DNA of 5,672 nucleotides, from the NCBI GenBank assembly GCA_937895515.1, contig CALAYS010000192.1, positions 1-5,672 on the forward strand. Direction: 5' to 3'. Source of the DNA: an uncultured bacterium. GTDB lineage: Bacteria > Patescibacteriota > Minisyncoccia > Phycocordibacterales > UBA9973. Each line of letters begins with the position of its first letter. Position 1 is the first letter of the stretch. This document shows positions 1 to 5,672 of the stretch, in pieces. The notes below the pieces were generated by a model. The model ran no database searches and had not been told where the DNA came from. It saw only the letters and a list, made by a program, of their open reading frames with translations. The translations under genes were made by a program, and so were the position numbers.

Positions 1-254
1 TATAGAAGAGTTTTGATTATAATTATATCCTGAAAATTTTTTGAATCCCAGACAGACTTATAAAAACATCTAAGCTCTTCCTCGTTTGGAACATAAGGAA
101 GCTTTTTACTTTTTTTCTCTACTTTTATTTCAAGTTCTTTTCTAAGAATTTTAAAAATATCTTTTAAATAAAAATAATTTGGTAATTCTGGTTTTAAAAT
201 TTTTGCGATTTCTTTTGCTTTTTTAGAAGCAGGAGTTCTTTTAATATTAGTCAT
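1..254 (-). CDS. Tyrosine recombinase/integrase, N-terminal part (runs off the left edge)
   Basis: Reading the minus strand from the ATG at 254 gives 84 residues beginning MTNIKRTPASKKAKEIAKIL, open to the window edge. The stretch KLPYVPNEEELRCFYKSVWD (about residues 51-70) followed by IIIIKTLL resembles the SAM-like core-binding domain of short tyrosine recombinases found beside Tn3-type transposases. The catalytic Arg, His and Tyr of the family lie further on, outside the window, so activity cannot be judged. The start is well supported: GAGGAG precedes the ATG by about 6 nt, and the gene begins 14 bp after the Tn3 transposase stop, so the two were probably co-transcribed. In TnpI-type Tn3 transposons such an enzyme resolves cointegrates, and that role is inferred here. 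The family call is from recalled protein patterns, not a search. Confidence 0.75.
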   Translation of the reverse strand, partial: MTNIKRTPASKKAKEIAKILKPELPNYFYLKDIFKILRKELEIKVEKKSKKLPYVPNEEELRCFYKSVWDSKNFQDIIIIKTLL

Positions 255-257
255 TTT

Positions 258-263
258 TTCTCC
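258..263 (-). promoter_or_regulatory. Ribosome binding site of the tyrosine recombinase gene
   Basis: On the minus strand the 14-bp gap between the transposase stop and the recombinase ATG contains GAGGAG followed by an A-run. This is a strong Shine-Dalgarno site at normal spacing and decides the start at 254. Confidence 0.7.
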
Positions 264-268
264 TCAGA

Positions 269-658
269 TTACGCAAATATACTATCTTTTAATGGAATTC
301 TTAAATTCATATCTAAAGTGAATTTACCATACGGGTTAATATGCTTATGGAGTAATGGCGTAATTGCTCTAAAATCATCCTTTTGCATTAAACTAAACCA
401 ATAGCTTTCAGATAAAACGTCTTGAATCATTAATGTGTTTATATAAACTAAGGAAGATTGAAGTAAATGAAGTGCTAAAACGGAGAGTTCTTGCTCTTCC
501 AAACGATTTGATGAAAATTCACTATTTTTTCCATAGAAAATAAATCCATTTACACTATTCCAACGCTCAACAACATTAAGACCCGCATGGATTTCTTGTC
601 TAAGTTCTTCAGAATTTAAATATCGGCATAAAAAAATAGTTTTAATTGCTTTCCCAAG
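269..658 (-). pseudogene. tnpA: Tn3-family transposase, C-terminal remnant cut by IS66
   Basis: About 130 residues remain of a protein that is normally close to 1000 residues. They cover the end of the DDE domain: LGKAIKTIFLCRYLNSEELR, then EIHAGLNVVERWNSVNGFIF, then NRLEEQELSVLALHLLQSSL and the closing HINPYGKFTLDMNLRIPL. The Glu in VVERWNS, about 98 residues from the end, matches the place of the third catalytic acid in Tn3-type transposases. The two Asp residues and all of the N-terminal DNA-binding part are missing. The reading frame enters the IS66 terminal repeat at 659, and the only start codon is a TTG inside that repeat (670), so this is a fragment. The missing upstream part should lie to the right of the IS but does not: an unrelated ATPase gene is there. 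It was once in one unit with the recombinase gene 14 bp downstream. Confidence 0.88.
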
Positions 659-687
659 GTGTCCTCCCAATAAGTGATTTTTACAAA
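659..687 (+). repeat. IS66 left terminal inverted repeat (IRL)
   Basis: This repeat matches the reverse complement of 3231-3259 at 27 of 29 positions. The outer 18 bases, GTGTCCTCCCAATAAGTG, are identical. The two mismatches are at positions 19 and 20, and TTTTACAAA then matches again. Confidence 0.93.
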
Positions 688-708
688 ACGTAAATACAGA
701 TTTAAATT
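680..708 (+). promoter_or_regulatory. Candidate sigma70-type promoter for the IS66 tnpABC genes
   Basis: TTTACA (680-685, five of six to the -35 consensus) and TAAATT (703-708, four of six to the -10 consensus) are 17 bp apart. The -35 box lies in the inner part of the left inverted repeat. Transcription would begin about 714-716, just ahead of the ribosome binding site of tnpA, giving a very short leader. This fits a compact IS, but AT-rich DNA makes such matches common. Confidence 0.35.
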
Positions 709-715
709 TCCTTTT

Positions 716-724
716 GAGGGGGAG
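716..724 (+). promoter_or_regulatory. Ribosome binding site of IS66 tnpA
   Basis: GAGGGGGAG lies 6 nt ahead of the ATG at 731. It is the strongest Shine-Dalgarno-like sequence in the element and favours 731 over the second in-frame ATG at 737. Confidence 0.65.
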
Positions 725-730
725 ATTTAA

Positions 731-1114
731 ATGGAGATGGAAAATAGACTTTTAAAACTGTCAGAACAAGTCGCTTTTGAAAGAAGCAAAGGAAATATAA
801 AGAATTGGTCTGACGAAATAAAAAATGAAGCAGTATATTTGTGTGAAGTATTTGGCCCAGGAAAAGTAGCAAAAGAAAGTAAGATTGGGCCTCCTTCGCT
901 TTATTTATGGAAAACAAAACTTGAAGAAAAGAAATCACATTCTAATTCCAACAGCGCCAATAATACAATAAAAGTAACTCGAATCATTGCAAATGCAAAT
1001 AAAAATATTTTTAAAGATCAAATTATTATTGCTTCAATTGTTAAAAATGAAATGGAATTAAAAATATTTTGTAAAGATACAGCAACAAAAATAGTGGAAA
1101 GTTTTTTGAAATGA
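731..1114 (+). CDS. tnpA: IS66 accessory protein TnpA (helix-turn-helix)
   Basis: A 127-residue protein, the first gene of the element. Residues about 25-62 (NWSDEIKNEAVYLCEVFGPG, then KVAKESKIGPPSLYLWKTKL) look like the helix-turn-helix of the IS66 OrfA/transposase_8 type, with the usual pattern of a helix, a GPGKVAKE turn and a recognition helix ending in LYLWK. The Ser/Asn-rich stretch at 69-78 is a linker, and the C-terminal third (KVTRIIANANKNIFKDQIII) resembles the small C-terminal part of other IS66 TnpA proteins. The protein is needed for transposition together with TnpB and TnpC in studied members of the family, but its exact biochemical job is unsettled. The start at 731 has a strong ribosome binding site. 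Its stop codon overlaps the start of tnpB as ATGA (1111-1114), which implies translational coupling. Confidence 0.82.
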   Translation: MEMENRLLKLSEQVAFERSKGNIKNWSDEIKNEAVYLCEVFGPGKVAKESKIGPPSLYLWKTKLEEKKSHSNSNSANNTIKVTRIIANANKNIFKDQIIIASIVKNEMELKIFCKDTATKIVESFLK

Positions 1115-1464
1115 TTTCATTTCCAGCAAATACGGATATTTTTGTTTGTCATCTGCCCGTATCATTTGGCTGTGGGATTGATGGAATGATTCGATATTGC
1201 AAAATTATTTTAAATAAAGAACCTTTAAGCAAGGCTTATTTTATGTTTATAAATAAAGGTAAAGAGCAAATCCGTATTCTTTGGTATGATGGGCAAGGCT
1301 TTTCATTATGCACAAAGAGAAGTTCGCAAGGAAGATTTTTATATTGGCCAAAAAATTCAAATGAATTATGTACAATCATTTCTTTTTTTGATGCACAAAT
1401 TTTATTTTCAGGTGGAGAGCTAAAAAGTACAAAAGCAAAAAAAATTTGGAAAAAGATTGTATAA
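1111..1464 (+). CDS. tnpB: IS66 accessory protein TnpB (IS66 Orf2 family)
   Basis: A 117-residue protein, the normal size for IS66 Orf2. The family signature is clear at residues 55-80: IRILWYDGQGFSLCTKRSSQ followed by GRFLYWP, equivalent to the usual pattern of LLYWDGDGF, LWYKRLE and GRFRWP. The N-terminal half (NTDIFVCHLPVSFGCGIDGM) matches the region that in most members reads as IFLCREPVDMRKSFDGL, although the MRKS part is replaced by FGCG. The ATG overlaps the tnpA stop by 4 nt and has no clear Shine-Dalgarno sequence of its own, so translation is probably coupled to tnpA. TnpB is required for efficient transposition of studied IS66 elements, with a role that is not fully defined. Confidence 0.9.
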   Translation: MISFPANTDIFVCHLPVSFGCGIDGMIRYCKIILNKEPLSKAYFMFINKGKEQIRILWYDGQGFSLCTKRSSQGRFLYWPKNSNELCTIISFFDAQILFSGGELKSTKAKKIWKKIV

Positions 1465-1509
1465 GTGAAGTTGACTTTTTGGATATAATTATTTATTTGT
1501 TTCCTTACT

Positions 1510-3207
1510 ATGAGATATACTTCTTTCTACACAATTAGGGAGCTTGATTACAATACAATCGAATCAAGATTGCTTAATGAAAACATTTCATTTGATCTTA
1601 AATCTGATATTCAAAAACTTATTGAAGATCACAAAGCGATGGTAGAGTGTCGAAAAAGAATCATTAAAGATCAAACTTGCCATGCAAGTGCTTTGTTTCA
1701 TTTATTTGAAGATCCTATCTTAATAGAGAATGCTGAATGTAATTCTATAAATAATAATCAAAATAACTCTCCTAAAGATGAATTAAGGGAAAGCGAAAAT
1801 AACAATGAGCATTCTAAACCAAAAGAGAAGCGCAAGGGCGGAAAAAATAAGTTGCCTTTAGGCAATATTATTGCTCATACGATTTCTGCAGAAGAAAAAG
1901 TATGTCCTTGCTGTAAAAATAAGATGCATAAACAAAGACCTAAAACACGGACTTATGTATTAGCTTTACCAATGCTATCAACGGAAACACATGTATCAGA
2001 ATCCTATCGCTGCCTATCTTGTGATGTACAAGAAACAGCAAACAATAATTCAAATATTGGGAATGAATGCATTGGCCGTTATCATTTTTCAGCTGTTTCA
2101 TCGCTTGCCACACTTCGTTATCAATGTGGCATGGCAAGTTATCGTATGGAAAATATGAGTGATGCTCTTGGAATTAAAGTAGCAGATAGCACCCAATGGT
2201 ATTTGTTTGAAAATGCAGCAAGAATTGTGCAACCTTTTGTTTGTTACCTTGAAAAAGAAGTTGCAAATGCCCCAAAACAGCATGTAGACGACACCCATAA
2301 TATTATTCTTGACCTTGTTAAAGGAATTGAAGAGGAACAAGAACAGGCTTTACAGCAAGGAAAAAATCCTCATCAAGTACGCTCAGGAATTCATACAACA
2401 AACCTCACTGGCGTTTTTCCAGAAGGGCAAATTATCCTTTATAAAACAGGTCTACATCATGCAGGCGAAATACTTGCTCAAATCCTTTCTAAAAGAACAA
2501 TTGATGAACAAATTATCATAATGGCAGATGCAGCCTTTGCAAATACATCTAAAATAGATTTACAAGAAAATGAATATATAAAAATTGCAAATTGTAACAG
2601 CCATACTGTTAGAAAATTCAAAGACCTTGCTGATAAAGAAAAAAAGGTTGCTCAAAAGAATCTCATCAAAGAATACAAAATTTCTGAATACTTAAATTAC
2701 TTTCTCATTCGTTATAAAACTATTTTTAAAAATGAAAAGTTAACTAAAAACATGACTTCAAAGGAACGGCTTTATTTCCATCAGAATAATTCGCTTTCTT
2801 TGATGCTTGAAATGAAAAACAAAATTGAACAGGATATCCTTAATAAAATATTTGAACCAAATGATGAAATAGGGAAAGTCTACAAATATTTTAGTAACCA
2901 CTTTATTAAACTCTGCGCATTTTGCTACGTTGAAGGTGCTCCAGTTTGTAATAATTTATCCGAAAGAATGCTCAAGTCTATCATTAGGCATAGAAAAAAC
3001 TCACTCTTTTTTAAAACCCAACTCGGCGCTACCGTTGCCGATATTTTAACCTCTATCTTATTTACTGCAAAAGAAAATAATTTAAATTCTGTTGATTACC
3101 TTAGAGATCTTCTTATTTATCAAAACCTTTGGATGCAAAACCCAAAAGATTGGTTACCTTGGAATTATCTTGATACTATCAACAAAATCAAAAACCACTC
3201 TCTATAA
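1510..3207 (+). CDS. tnpC: IS66-family DDE transposase TnpC
   Basis: A 565-residue transposase. The N-terminal 60 residues are helical, in the place of the leucine-zipper-like part of the family. An Asn/Ser/Lys-rich linker spans about 78-115. The zinc finger of the IS66 type follows, with C132 and C135 (VCPCC) and C168 and C171 (RCLSC). The DDE domain has the first acid at HVDDT (D260/D261), the second probably at MADAAF (D340), the conserved NCNSHTVRKFKDL (about 361-373) in place of the usual CWAHVRRKF, and the third acid in CNNLSERMLKSIIRHRKNSL (E485). The end, ILFTAKENNLNSVDYLRDLL, is the usual C-terminal IS66 motif. All catalytic positions appear present. The gene begins 45 bp after tnpB with no evident ribosome binding site. 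An in-frame stop at 1486-1488 rules out a start further upstream. Confidence 0.95.
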   Translation: MRYTSFYTIRELDYNTIESRLLNENISFDLKSDIQKLIEDHKAMVECRKRIIKDQTCHASALFHLFEDPILIENAECNSINNNQNNSPKDELRESENNNEHSKPKEKRKGGKNKLPLGNIIAHTISAEEKVCPCCKNKMHKQRPKTRTYVLALPMLSTETHVSESYRCLSCDVQETANNNSNIGNECIGRYHFSAVSSLATLRYQCGMASYRMENMSDALGIKVADSTQWYLFENAARIVQPFVCYLEKEVANAPKQHVDDTHNIILDLVKGIEEEQEQALQQGKNPHQVRSGIHTTNLTGVFPEGQIILYKTGLHHAGEILAQILSKRTIDEQIIIMADAAFANTSKIDLQENEYIKIANCNSHTVRKFKDLADKEKKVAQKNLIKEYKISEYLNYFLIRYKTIFKNEKLTKNMTSKERLYFHQNNSLSLMLEMKNKIEQDILNKIFEPNDEIGKVYKYFSNHFIKLCAFCYVEGAPVCNNLSERMLKSIIRHRKNSLFFKTQLGATVADILTSILFTAKENNLNSVDYLRDLLIYQNLWMQNPKDWLPWNYLDTINKIKNHSL

Positions 3208-3230
3208 AAAATTTAATACCATTCATTGTG

Positions 3231-3259
3231 TTTGTAAAATGCACTTATTGGGAGGACAC
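3231..3259 (-). repeat. IS66 right terminal inverted repeat (IRR)
   Basis: The reverse complement matches 659-687 at 27 of 29 positions. The repeat begins 23 bp after the tnpC stop, and its outer end marks the point where the ATPase reading frame begins to resemble a protein. Confidence 0.93.
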
Positions 3260-4782
3260 ATAGTGGTGGAAATGAGATAAGAGATAGTTCTTATAGTATT
3301 TCAATTGATCAGCTTTTATATATTCCAACTTCTGATCTTTATTCATTAGGATATAATCAATCTTTAAAAGAGAGAATTAATTCTATTGAAGTTGAATATA
3401 TTTTTAATGATAATAAAAAAAAGAAAGTAATTATAAGTAAAGGAAGAAACACAAATATAAATGTTAAACTATCTGGTTCAAAGGAAATAAATATAGATCT
3501 TATTGATAAGCCATTTAGTGTTTATGTTCCAGGACTTGCTGGTATTGCTCGTAAAGAAAAACTTGTTTCTTTTGGTGAGTTAAAAAGAGCAATTTCACAA
3601 GGAGATGCAAATTTATTTTTTAGGAATCTTATTTATTATTTAGATAAAAATAATGAATTATCAATATTAAATAAATTAGTTAGTTCTATTTTTAATAATG
3701 TTTTAATTGAAGTTATATATGAGCCGGATAATGATCAGTACATTATTGTAAATCAAGAATATAATGGTAGAATATTTCCAATAGAAAATGCTGGTACTGG
3801 ATTGCTTCAAGTGGCACAGATCTTGGCTTACGCTGTTCTTTTTAAACCTTCTCTTCTATTATTAGATGAACCAGATTCTCACATACATCCGAATAATATT
3901 AAGAGTTTATTATTTGTAATAAGAGAATATGCAAGAAATAATAACATGAAATTAATTATTTCTACTCATTCTCGACATATTTTATCTTCGGCTAATGAGA
4001 ATGATAAAGTGTTCTGGCTTTCAAAAGGAAATTTAATTGATTATGATAAGAATAAAGCTCCAGAACTCTTAATGGATATGGGCGCATTAGATGATTTAGC
4101 TTCATTAAGTGATTATCATGCTAAATATTTGATTATTTCTGAAGATAAAAAAACACATTATCTTGAAGAAATTATCAAAAAAAATCATAAAAAACCAGAG
4201 TTTTATGGAAGTAAAATATTTTCAACACAGGGTTGTGAAAATTTAGCTTCTCTTTCATTGATTAGAGATTTATTATCTCCTAATAAAAGAGATAAAACAA
4301 AAATCTTAATAATTCTTGACAGAGATTATAGAACAGATGAAGAATGTTTAAATTTAAGAGATAAATTTAAACATGAAAAATTTTTTCTAATTTTTACTCC
4401 TGGGACTGATATTGAGTGGTCTTATTGCCAAAAAAATCATATAATATCGCTTTACCCAGAAGCTTCAAATTTACTTGATCAAATTTTTGAAGAAATAAAA
4501 AAAGAGTTAATAGGGCCCAAATTAATGCCAAATTATCATAATGGAAGACTACAATGTATGTATAAACATACTGACTCTAAAAAAATAAATCAAGGAGAAA
4601 TTAGTGGAGAATCATATGAAAAATTAAATTCAAATGAATGGATTAAATACGTAAAAGGTAAAGATATATTAGGTATTTTAGAGTCAAAGTTAAAAGTAAA
4701 ATTAAAAAACCAAAGTATTAAGCTTGCTCAATATAGTACTAGTTTAAACTTTGAAGAGTTAATTAACGAATTAAAGAATTAA
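3260..4782 (+). pseudogene. AAA ATPase-TOPRIM (OLD/PARIS-like) nuclease gene, 5' end lost at IS66
   Basis: The plus-strand frame is open from the IS edge (in fact from 3238) to the stop at 4780-4782, about 507 residues, with no ATG before 3946. Reading from the IS: SISIDQLLYIPTSDLYSLGY and VYVPGLAGIARKEKLVSFGE fit AAA15/ABC-type ATPases. Next come the signature-like NAGTGLLQ (3787-3810), Walker B with SLLLLDEPDSHIHP (about 3850-3890), and the switch His in IISTHS (3967). A TOPRIM-like domain follows: Glu in LIISEDKKT (4141) and the D-x-D of ILDRD (4318-4326), then FTPGTDIEWSY and YVKGKDILGI, recalling the DUF4435-type TOPRIM of PARIS AriB. Walker A and perhaps 50 N-terminal residues are gone, so ATP binding should fail. 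The intact family includes phage-defence enzymes (OLD, Gabija GajA, PARIS); the exact subfamily is not certain. The TTG at 3802 would start inside the ATPase domain and is not credible. Confidence 0.8.
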
Positions 4783-4797
4783 TCATTTTTGTTGTTT

Positions 4798-5061
4798 TTA
4801 TTCTGATAATTCTTCAATATATTCATTTAGAGCTCTCAAAAATAAGTCTTTTTTAATTGGTGGATTAGTATTATAATTTTTGAAATCTTTTTCTAAAAAA
4901 GTATTTGTTAATTCAAATATTATTAATTTATTGTTTTTTATATATTTTCTATTTATAAATAGGATGATAAACCAATCATAAATTGGTATTATTTCATCTT
5001 TTTGTATAATTTTGATTCTTTCTGGAAAAGATAAAATATCATAAATATTTTTATAAATCAA
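4798..5061 (-). CDS. Hypothetical small protein, start unclear, possibly a fragment
   Basis: An 87-codon frame convergent with the ATPase gene, with the two stop codons 15 bp apart. I do not recognise it. The sequence looks like a folded soluble protein: a hydrophobic stretch (IPIYDWFIILFI, about residues 26-37) too short and broken for a clear membrane segment, then charged helices ending in FLRALNEYIEELSE. The only initiator near the frame start is a TTG at 5061, directly after an in-frame TAA, with no Shine-Dalgarno sequence and no internal ATG. It may therefore be the tail of a decayed gene. It could have been a partner of the ATPase, but opposite orientation argues weakly against that. 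It could also be chance in AT-rich DNA. Confidence 0.35.
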   Translation of the reverse strand: MIYKNIYDILSFPERIKIIQKDEIIPIYDWFIILFINRKYIKNNKLIIFELTNTFLEKDFKNYNTNPPIKKDLFLRALNEYIEELSE

Positions 5062-5150
5062 TTAGTTTATTAATTTTTTTGATATTAAGTAAACATGATT
5101 TATTCCATTAAAAATTGTCTAAAATAAGTATTTTTATAATTACAATTAAA

Positions 5151-5468
5151 TCATGCTGCATCTGATTTACTGATGTTAGGATTGATATTTTTATTTTCAG
5201 AAAGATATCGCAACAAAAAACCGCCTCCACAACTATGCCCAACCAGCGTCGTTTCGCTTGAGATATTTACCTGATTAATAACTTCAACCCATTGTTCATA
5301 TACCGGATCATATGGTTTTGGAAACTCTAACGTCTGACACAATTGATCTTTCATGGCTAATTGTTTTTGCAACCAAGGTAACCAATTTGAATTGGAAGGA
5401 CTTGGTGTTTCTGAACTGTAGAACCTATCTTTGTATGGTGCGCCATGGATTAAAATTGTTTGTTTCAT
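5151..5468 (-). pseudogene. RBBP9/YdeN-like serine hydrolase, C-terminally truncated
   Basis: From the ATG at 5468 the frame gives 105 residues. MKQTILIHGAP carries the oxyanion HG motif at the end of the first strand, NSNWLPWLQKQL (about 26-37) and the FPKPYDPVYEQW region (49-60) are typical of this small alpha/beta-hydrolase family, and TTLVGHSCGGGFLLRYLSEN (73-92) holds the nucleophile Ser79 in the GHSCG elbow. Full-length relatives are about 180-190 residues, with the catalytic Asp and His in the second half. Here the similarity ends near ENKNI and a short unrelated tail (NPNISKSDAA) leads to a stop, so the enzyme should be inactive. No C-terminal half is visible in any frame further left. 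An upstream GTG/TTG start is possible but MKQTILIHG is the natural N-terminus. Its ribosome binding site is weak. Substrate unknown. Confidence 0.75.
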
Positions 5469-5483
5469 AATATATATTTTACC

Positions 5484-5513
5484 AAAAAACCACCTGTTTG
5501 TCAGATGATTTTT
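5484..5513 (-). terminator. Probable Rho-independent terminator of the right-edge gene
   Basis: On the minus strand AAAAATCATCTG pairs with CAGGTGGTTTTT across a 5-nt loop, a 12-bp stem with two G-U pairs, and its 3' arm ends in a run of six T. It overlaps the stop codon of the gene at the right edge. The stem is AU-rich at its base, and on the plus strand the G-U pairs become A-C mismatches, so it should act mainly leftwards. Confidence 0.6.
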
Positions 5514-5672
5514 ATATATCCTCACGCGAATAAGATTTTATTTCCATATCCATTACTTTGTGTATTTCTCGTTCTTTGCAGTAATCAGCGGTATGGGTAC
5601 GAATATATTCTATGGCCATTTCTCTATCAATTGCTGCAAGTTCCAAAACTTTTCTTTTGTAATCACCAAAAT
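5512..5672 (-). CDS. Unrecognised protein, C-terminal 52 residues (runs off the right edge)
   Basis: A minus-strand frame enters from the right edge and ends at a TAA (5512-5514). The visible part is charged and probably helical: FGDYKRKVLELAAIDREMAI, then EYIRTHTADYCKEREIHKVM, then DMEIKSYSREDI. I do not recognise a family. It is less AT-biased than the ATPase region and is followed by a terminator, so it may be an ordinary resident gene just outside the mobile segment. The truncated hydrolase starts 43 bp downstream on the same strand. Confidence 0.5.
   Translation of the reverse strand, partial: FGDYKRKVLELAAIDREMAIEYIRTHTADYCKEREIHKVMDMEIKSYSREDI

Larger units (their letters stand above)
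659..3259 (+). mobile_element. IS66-family insertion sequence, apparently complete
   Basis: The 2601-bp element is bounded by 29-bp inverted repeats at 659-687 and 3231-3259 and carries the three genes typical of the family in order: tnpA, tnpB and tnpC. All three are open and of near-normal length, so it could be active. Size and gene order fit IS66. The ends read GTGTCCTCCC rather than the GTAA start I recall for many IS66 members, so it may belong to a divergent subgroup. The 8 bp outside the left end (TTCCCAAG, 651-658) and the right end (ATAGTGGT, 3260-3267) do not match, so there is no target duplication. The flanking genes differ as well, which suggests a deletion or recombination at the element rather than a simple insertion. 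Confidence 0.93.

Noticed and set aside
702..938. Minus-strand open frame across the 5' part of IS66 tnpA
   Set aside because: It lies opposite a well-supported gene, is Leu/Phe-rich as expected for the complement of Lys/Glu codons, and has no recognisable domain.
1471..1489. TTGACT and TATAAT ahead of tnpC, resembling a promoter
   Set aside because: The two boxes are only 7 bp apart, far below the roughly 17 bp needed by sigma70. The -10-like box alone is common in such AT-rich DNA.
1940..2521. Several short open frames on both strands inside tnpC
   Set aside because: They overlap the conserved zinc-finger and DDE parts of the transposase in other frames and show no family motifs.
651..3267. 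A target-site duplication around the IS
   Set aside because: I compared the 8 bases outside each end and also a 2-bp inward shift of the boundaries; none match.
3802..4782. Starting the ATPase at the TTG at 3802
   Set aside because: The same frame is open and clearly protein-like for more than 500 bp upstream, and this TTG lies within the ATPase signature motif with no ribosome binding site. The gene is better read as 5'-truncated.
4776..4812. Inverted repeat GAATTAATCA / TGATAATTC between the convergent stops, as a two-way terminator
   Set aside because: The stem is almost all A-T with a bulge, the loop is 18 nt and there is no T-run after the 3' arm in either direction.

Overview
This is an AT-rich window, with TTA, AGA and AAA codons dominating, that looks like a worn accessory or mobile region of a bacterium. 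The families present are an IS66 element with tnpA/tnpB/tnpC, a Tn3-type transposase followed by a tyrosine recombinase, an OLD-like ATPase-TOPRIM protein and an RBBP9/YdeN-type hydrolase. They point to a Gram-negative, low-GC host, but the sequence does not fix the taxon. TGA ends tnpA of the IS, so the standard bacterial code fits.

Layout. Positions 1-658, minus strand: the 3' part of a Tn3-family transposase gene, then after 14 bp the start of a tyrosine recombinase gene that runs off the left edge. Positions 659-3259: a complete IS66-family insertion sequence of 2601 bp with 29-bp inverted repeats (27 of 29 matching) and three plus-strand genes, tnpA, tnpB and tnpC. Positions 3260-4782, plus strand: an AAA ATPase-TOPRIM gene that has lost its 5' end, including the Walker A motif, exactly at the IS boundary. 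Positions 4798-5061, minus strand: a small convergent ORF of unknown function with no ATG start. Positions 5151-5468, minus strand: a serine-hydrolase gene cut short after its nucleophile motif. Positions 5512-5672, minus strand: the C-terminal end of an unrecognised protein, with a likely terminator at its stop codon.

How the pieces relate. The IS66 copy has no matching 8-bp target duplication, and its two flanks are unrelated genes that have each lost their 5' part. The simplest reading is that the IS marks a deletion that joined a Tn3-type transposon remnant to a defence-like ATPase gene. The IS genes look intact. The Tn3 transposase, the ATPase and the hydrolase all look dead. The most interesting item is the ATPase-TOPRIM gene, a probable anti-phage nuclease of the OLD/PARIS type, disabled here. 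I see no intact new system in this window.
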